Source of the DNA: Proteles cristata cristata
Taxonomy: Eukaryota > Chordata > Mammalia > Carnivora > Hyaenidae
Length of the DNA stretch: 64,000 bases
Direction: 5' to 3'
Assembly (NCBI GenBank): GCA_017311185.1
Contig: JAESUZ010005180.1
Span: forward strand, 40,999-104,998
Made by a program: the position numbers and the translations under genes. Shown here in pieces: positions 58,634 to 64,000 of this stretch (positions are counted from its first letter, which is position 1; every line of letters begins with the position of its first letter). The notes under the pieces were generated by a model. The model was not told the origin of the DNA and ran no database searches. It saw only the letters and a list, made by a program, of their open reading frames with translations.

Positions 58634-58850
58634 GGAGCCTGGGTGGCTCAGTTGGTTTAGTCACTGACTTCGGCTCAAGTCATGATCTCACAGTTTATGG
58701 GTACAAACCCCATGTTCAGCTCTGTGCTGATAGCTCAGAGCCTGGAACATACTTCTGATTCTGTGTCTTCCTCTCTCTCTGCCCCTCACCTGCTCACTCT
58801 CTGTCTGTCTCTCTCTCTTTCAAAAATAAATAACCATTAAAAAAAAATAA
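58634..58850 (+). mobile_element. tRNA-derived SINE
   Basis: Head gggagcctgggtggctcagttgg, tail ttcaaaaataaataaccattaaaaaaaa. Flanking words aagttaatctca and aggttaatctta form the duplication. Confidence 0.95.
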
Positions 58851-58889
58851 AGGTTAATCTTATGAAAACTGTGAAAGGCAGAATGGCAA

Positions 58890-59110
58890 GAAGAGTACCA
58901 ACTTTGTATCCACTTTACTAAGGCCTAAATTCCAGCTCTTCCTTTTACTAGCTGCGAGACTTGGGCAGGTCACTTGATCTCCCTGAATCTCAGTTTTCTC
59001 ATCTATAAGATGAGGATATTTATACTCATGTCCTAGAGCTTTTGTGATAATTAGGTGAGACAAAGTATGTAAATTTCTAGTATGGTGACTGTCATAGAGA
59101 AAGTGTTACA
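58890..59110 (+). mobile_element. MIR
   Basis: ctagctgcgagacttgggcaggtcacttgatctccctgaatctcagttttctcatctataagatgagg, a well-kept forward MIR core. Confidence 0.85.
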
Positions 59111-59551
59111 TAGGGATAGTCATTACTGTTATTTACCTGATTCTGAGGATTACCATAATTTTTCAAATTATCCCATATCTGAAATCAATAGAGTTCCACT
59201 GACCTATGGAAGAGTGTTTCCATCATACACATCTTAAAAGTACTGTATATTTTTCATATTTCTTTCTCCTTTGAAAGCATTGTAGATATCATTTGAGAAT
59301 CAAGAGAATATGGAATTATTTTTAGGACCCTACAAATGTTGGGGCACCTCAATATGGAAAAGCAGATGCCATATAGGATGCTGGCTCCTGAGTCAACTAG
59401 CCATCTTACCAGGAAACATGCCACTGGGTGCATGGCCTTGGAGATTAGGAGCTGACTAAACACACCCTGAAAAAAGGTCTTCAAAAGGCTACCTCCTGAC
59501 CTCAATGGTGCCCTCCACTCCAGCTATAATTACACAAATGATTAAACATAC

Positions 59552-59728
59552 ATATCATTGTCCAGAGGCTGGTTCATGATGACATTCCTTCCCTTGGGAG
59601 CATAGTTCCATTGCACATCCAGGATCCCCAAGTAGTAGACTCGAGTAGTCCCATCAGTCAGTTGTGGACACAAAGACATCAACAACAGAGTCCAGACGAG
59701 ATGGCATGGTTTCATGGTCCACATAACT
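59552..59728 (-). CDS. HEPH: HEPH exon 1 (start codon, signal peptide, start of domain 1)
   Basis: Coding part 59552-59715 (164 nt). The acceptor gtttcccag| puts the exon start at 59728, with about 13 nt of 5'UTR. I chose the ATG at 59715-59713 (MKPCHLVWTLLLMSLCPQ) because it matches the length of the known HEPH start. An in-frame ATG three codons upstream (59724) is also inside the exon. A hydrophobic core (LVWTLLLMSL) and cleavage near TDG-TTRVYY give a signal peptide of about 23 residues. Mature domain 1 begins RVYYLGILDVQWNYAPKG. Donor GATAT|GTATGT. More 5'UTR exons must lie upstream, since this exon has an acceptor. Confidence 0.93.
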
Positions 59729-59762
59729 CTGGGAAACAGGCAAATGAATAGCTGCTGGTATG

Positions 59763-59776
59763 AAAGAAGAAAGAAA

Positions 59777-59813
<37 letters not shown>

Positions 59814-59932
59814 GAAGGAAGGAAGGAAGGAAGGAAGGAAGGAAGGAAGGAAGGAAGGAAGGAAGGAAGAAGGAAGGAAGGAAGGAAGGAAGGAAGGAAG
59901 GAAGGAAGGAAGGAAGGAAGGAGGAAGGAAGA
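59763..59932 (+). repeat. Compound (GAAA)n(GGAA)n tetranucleotide array
   Basis: About 10 gaaa-type units, then about 30 ggaa units with an aga and a gga interruption. On the HEPH sense strand it is an unbroken C/T tract ending about 35 nt before the acceptor of the signal-peptide exon. Confidence 0.97.
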
Positions 59933-60334
59933 AAACAAAACAAAAGGGCTTTGCATGTATCTGGAAAATTAAAAAGGCAAGAGCCAAACCAAGTGACTTA
60001 GAAAGAAAAAAAAAATTAGCCCAGAATCTCTCCCTTACGTGATCCCTTTCACTTCAAGAAACATTCAATGATCTCTGTACAGTGGACTTTGGAAAGCAAA
60101 GTTAGAAAGTCACTTATAATTATGTATCACTTCTTTCAGATTAGAAATCTTGATACAGTTCTTTCAACAGTGTAAAAGGAAGAATGTACTCTGGCCCAAG
60201 AATCAGGAAACAGGTACCAGAAACCTGATTGGGCCACTGACTCACTCAGTATCTAAGGCATGTCACCAATTCTCCCTCTGCTTCTTTTTTCATTGTTGCC
60301 ACTTCCCATCCTCTTTAAATTGTGTTTAGAAACA

Positions 60335-60780
60335 AATGATAATTAAATGTCCATGAACACTAGAATGAATAACCAAATTGTATTTTATTCATACAATGTA
60401 ATTCTATATAGCAATGATAATTAACAAACTACAACTACACATAAAAATATGTATGTCTTTCACAAATGTAATGTTACAGAAAGACACAAGACACCAGAAA
60501 CCAGAGAAAAAGGTATATGCTATATGATTTAATTTACATAAAATACAAAATCAGGCAAAATTAATCTATGCTGTTAGAAGTCAGGATAGTGTTTACCCTT
60601 TAGGAAGGGATAAGTGACTAAGAAATGAAGAGGATAAAAGCTTCTAAGTAATGTTATGTATCTTGATCTACATACTGGTTACATGGGTGTGTTCAGTTTG
60701 TGAAAATATATTGAGTTATGAATGTAGCATTTGTTCACTTTTCTGCATATATGTTATGCTTCAAAAAAGTGAAAAATGAA
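60335..60780 (+). mobile_element. Old L1 3' end (L1M-like)
   Basis: aatgtccatgaacactagaatgaataacc...gaagtcaggatagtgtttaccc...ggttacatgggtgtgttcagtttgtgaaaatatattgag is the ancient mammalian L1 3'UTR. No coding remains. Confidence 0.75.
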
Positions 60781-61104
60781 ACAAAACAAATAAGAATATG
60801 TGAGGGAAATATTAACTTCTCAGAAGAAATGTTTTCTGCTTGTTTCCTGCTCTGAACAATTTTATTGTACCAATCCTTAGAGTCAGAACTAAAACCTTTA
60901 GGCATTCATTCCAGTACATCAGCCATGAGGTTAGACTTGTTGGGAGTGGGATGAAACATTCAGTCATACCATACACAGCTACAGTTAAACTCAGAAAGAA
61001 AGACAATAATATAAATACACATATAGAAGTATTGGAATCATATCTAAAAGCAGAAATGCACACACTTGCATCTAAACATAAAACCACACTGTCACAAAGA
61101 GCCT

Positions 61105-61162
61105 TTGTACTAAAATAACAATAACAACAACAATAATAATAATAATAATAATAATAATAATT
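61105..61162 (+). repeat. (AAT)n/(AAC)n microsatellite
   Basis: aataacaataacaacaacaataataataataataataataataataat. Confidence 0.95.
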
Positions 61163-61345
61163 TATTGAATGTGCATAAGTCAACACTATTCTATGTATTT
61201 TATATAGATTAAGTCTTTTAATACTCACAACCACACTATGAAGCAAATGCTATTATTATTCCTATATTATGGAAAAAAAACTAGAGAATAGAAGTGTAAA
61301 GTAATTTGAACAAGGTCACCTCATTAACAATCAGTTGAATTGGGT
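61163..61345 (-). mobile_element. MIR relic
   Basis: tttattgaatgtgcataagtcaacactattctatgtattttatatag...tagaatagaagtgtaaagtaatttgaacaaggtcacc, reversed MIR. Confidence 0.7.
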
Positions 61346-61939
61346 TGTGAGCCCAGAAAATATGACTCCAATGTCTATGTTCTTAATCACCTTACTATAC
61401 CACCTTCCACAAAATATACTTGCACACTCACATAGATATATACACAGAGAACATGAATATGCCATATCCATAGCCATATCTAGGAAAGCCCTGTACACTC
61501 TGAAACACGCAATCACATGTAGTTATAATCACTTCTAGAAACAGACATACATATTCATATTGGAAGAGATACACTGAATTGATATCATTTATGATTATAA
61601 TAATTATGGAAACTACCATTTATTGAGAAGTTACTATATACTAAACACCATATTCAGTGGTTTCTATAAATTATTTCACTAATTCCTACTCCTAAACTCA
61701 TGAGATAGGGACTGTTAATCAAAAATAGAAAATCAAAACTATGCAGACTCATATACGGATAGGAAATTCCCAGATATTTATTTTGGCTAGGTCTAGATAT
61801 TTCCCTTAATATACAGAACAATAGACTTCCCTACAAAATCTCAGGCCCTTCCACACACAGCAGTGGCCCAAGTGTTTGTTAATCCTCAATCTCCATTTAT
61901 CATTTGGTAGAAAGCCCTTGGTACAGAGGAGGACCTGTT

Positions 61940-62065
61940 CCTGGATTTTTCTTTCCAAAACCTAGGTCTCCCACTGACCAGTTGTATAGCCTTGGGCAAT
62001 ATTTAAGCACACTAAATTTGTTTTCTTTATCTATGGAATATGTATAATATTATCAGCCTTGGAGA
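61940..62065 (+). mobile_element. MIR relic
   Basis: gaccagttgtatagccttgggcaatatttaagcacactaaatttgttttctttatctatgg, forward MIR core. Confidence 0.65.
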
Positions 62066-62589
62066 AGTAAATTCAAAACTTGCATGAAAGTGCCCAAGTA
62101 CAATTAGAGTTTAGAACATAACAGAAAGTAACTGATGGTTTCCTTCTCCCTGCCCCCCCTCCACTGGCTACAGGTTTTTTTTTTTTCCTTTTTAATCCTT
62201 ACTGTCCCCTCCACACCATATGTTCTATATTTCTACTCTAAGGGCCAACTTAAATCCTAACTTCCCCAGAACAGAACGTCCTTTGCAGGCTGTCTATGCC
62301 AGTGTTCTCTGAAAGACTACTTACTCTCTATAACACCCAATTGCATTAAGTCACACTTTGTAATTTTGTTACCTTTCTGTGAGCTGCCTCATGAACTGAT
62401 TTTATTTCCCAGATTGGACTATAAACTATTTGGACGTGGATGACATGTCTTAGAAGTTTTTGTGTATCTATTGCCAAAAATGGTAATAGGGACTCTGCTG
62501 GTATACCATAAACAGCTACTGCTAGAACGCCATAGAGTAACACAAACATAAATTCTCCCACCAGCTGATGCTGATTCAAGTTTGCCACT

Positions 62590-62720
62590 GATTAAAAGAG
62601 TGACTTTAGGCAAGTTACTTCACCTTAGTGAGCCTTAGTTTCCTTATCTATAAAATAATAGAGCTGCACTATATGGTTACTACCTTTGTGCGGTCATGAA
62701 TATTTGAGAATATAATGAAA
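62590..62720 (+). mobile_element. MIR relic
   Basis: gactttaggcaagttacttcaccttagtgagccttagtttccttatctataaaataatag, forward MIR core. Confidence 0.8.
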
Positions 62721-63269
62721 TGCAAACTGCAGAACTACAAAAAAAAAAGGTTTTACATAAAGAGCTCTCAAAAAGTCCTTTTAAGCTCTTACACTGACAA
62801 TACTCACATTCACTGGTGAAACACAGGTGCATTTACATGTGTCTGCATATAGTACCGCATATGGTGACACAAATGCCTTGGAACACTCAACAAGAAGGGA
62901 GTGACCTAGTTCAACAAAAGTCTGGATATAACATAGACTTTGTTTAAACAAAGATGCCAGTAAAGCTGTTGTGCCTTAAACTCACCTAACTAGAGAGAAA
63001 ACTGACCCCAGGTAAGAGTTTCACAATCAGAGAAACACATAATAAATGTGAAAATATTCTATAAATAAACCAGTACAGATCTTCAACATACAATGAACAA
63101 GCATTCAAAGGTAGTGACTAATGACCAAAAGAGCTAGACAATAAATCCTGGGGGAAAATGCTACCTAACATTTGCCTAGCATTTCCCACTATACAGCATG
63201 GTTTTTATATCTGCCATCTTGTTAATTCCAAACTTTTGTGAGATAGGAATTGTCTTCCCCATTTTGCAT

Positions 63270-63480
63270 CCAGTGCACAGGTTTTGCAATCAGACTACCT
63301 AAACAAAATTCTGGCTCCACTTTTCCAAGCTCCTTGATTTGATAAACTGCTTCATTTCTCTAGATAAAGTGTTTTCATATTTGAAATTGAATTAATACTA
63401 TTAGTTACATCTCAGAATAGCTTTGAAGATTAAATGAATTATAATATGTAAGTTCATTAGACACAAAAAAAGTGATCAAG
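63270..63480 (+). mobile_element. MIR relic
   Basis: ttgcaatcagactacctaaacaaaattctggctccac...aatagctttgaagattaaatgaattataatatg, forward MIR. Confidence 0.65.
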
Positions 63481-64000
63481 TGTCCAAGTTAGTAATCAAA
63501 AAGTATTAATGGATATTATTATTACAGATGGGAAACAGGTTTAGAAATGAAACTTTCCAGGATCACAAAGCTTTAACATTTTATAGATAGCTACAACATG
63601 TACACACTCATAAGTTCCTATACATTTTGACTCAGATAAACAGGTTTGAGTACTGTTTTCAGTTGTGTTTGAATGAGATAGCATTGAGTACTTAATAAGC
63701 ACCTGATAAATATTAGTTTTCTTTATTTCTAACACACTGACTAGTACTCTTTTTCTTCCCAAAGCTGCATTTGTTGTTGTTATTGTTGTTGTCATTTTTT
63801 GTTTTTATAGTATGCTATAAGAACAGAAGAAAGGGAAAACCTATAAAACTTAAGGATCACTTGGGTATTTAATAGTAACACTGAAAGTTTTCATATCCTA
63901 GAAAAAAAATGGGTTCTAATTCTGGAATCATCGTGTATTAGTTGTATGAAATTGAGCAAGTCATCTAATATAGTGAGCTATAAATGGAAGTGATCTCTTA

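Larger units (their letters stand above)
57515..59551 (-). other. HEPH: HEPH intron 1 (first intron after the start codon)
   Basis: 2.0 kb with two MIRs and two SINEs. 59115-59551 is unique sequence. Confidence 0.7.
13065..59728 (-). other. HEPH: HEPH gene, 5' portion (14 coding exons, 3' end outside window)
   Basis: Fourteen minus-strand exons with canonical AG/GT borders join in phase to encode about 853 residues of hephaestin. It is a ceruloplasmin-like ferroxidase anchored in the basolateral membrane of enterocytes, where it oxidises ferrous iron exported by ferroportin. Exon lengths from 5' to 3' are 164 (coding), 245, 213, 183, 255, 169, 137, 132, 212, 151, 213, 214, 140 and 132 nt. 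The cumulative phase is consistent at every junction. I prefer HEPH over the paralogues CP and HEPHL1 because exon after exon reads as the HEPH sequence I know (for example VYYLGI..VQWNYAPKGRNVI and DKNRIG.SYKKTIY). No promoter or 5' non-coding exon was recognised. The C-terminal third is missing only because the window ends. Confidence 0.94.
61346..64000. other. Region 5' of the HEPH signal-peptide exon, old repeats only
   Basis: Contains MIR relics but no SINE of the felid type and no young L1, unlike the rest of the window. I find no CpG-rich block, so the HEPH promoter is not recognisable here and probably lies further upstream. A final MIR core begins near 63915 (ttgtatgaaattgagcaagtcatctaata). 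Confidence 0.55.

Noticed and set aside
15675..58850. tRNA genes, because of A-box and B-box-like sequences
   Set aside because: These are heads of tRNA-derived SINEs with CT-rich and A-rich tails and target-site duplications; none folds as a complete tRNA with an acceptor stem.
13065..59728. Assigning the gene to ceruloplasmin (CP) or HEPHL1
   Set aside because: The exon translations follow the HEPH sequence as I know it throughout, including the signal-peptide exon. I could not run an alignment, so a small doubt remains.
59654..59987. Minus-strand frames with repeated SFLP units ahead of the HEPH signal peptide
   Set aside because: Translation of the (TTCC)n/(TTTC)n array read through the intron into the exon. 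A splice acceptor separates the array from the real start codon.

Overview
This is mammalian nuclear DNA, almost certainly from a cat-family carnivore. It is full of tRNA-Lys-derived SINEs of the felid type (head like ggcgcctgggtggctcagtcgg, internal gttcgagcccc B-box, CT-rich tail then aaataaataaa), carnivore-type L1 elements, and many microsatellites. Nothing bacterial, plasmid or phage-like is present.

The only host gene I can support is HEPH (hephaestin, a membrane-anchored multicopper ferroxidase), on the minus strand. Fourteen coding exons are visible, from the signal-peptide exon (59552-59728) down to 13065. All exon phases join without a frameshift or stop and encode about 853 residues. 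These cover cupredoxin domains 1-4 and part of 5. The rest of domain 5, domain 6, the membrane anchor, the tail and the 3'UTR lie beyond position 1. HEPH is X-linked in mammals, so this is probably X-chromosome DNA, and the heavy L1 load fits.

Layout: 1-13064 is the intron after the last visible exon. It is nearly all L1: an old fragment (1-712), an old minus-strand L1 (833-1274 and 10524-12578), and inside that a composite young insertion (1275-10523) bounded by a 13-bp target-site duplication. The composite has three parts: a 5' fragment of an L1 whose 5'UTR intron has been precisely removed, a full-length but inactivated L1, and about 460 bp of 3'-transduced flanking DNA with its own poly(A) signal. 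13065-16492 holds exons 14-12. 16493-27327 is a repeat-rich 10.8-kb intron. 27328-33410 holds exons 11-9. 33411-42986 is a 9.6-kb intron with twin-primed L1s and a candidate solo LTR. 42987-52671 holds exons 8-3. 52672-59728 holds exons 2 and 1 with long purine repeats. 59729-64000 is 5' to the signal-peptide exon and holds old MIR/L1 relics only.

Most interesting: the composite L1 insertion with an intron-less (spliced) L1 segment, and two pairs of locally near-identical L1 tracts in direct orientation that bracket HEPH exons 9 and 8. Exon numbers here count coding exons from the signal-peptide exon; upstream non-coding exons could not be identified. Repeat boundaries are read by eye and are approximate to about 10-20 bp unless stated.
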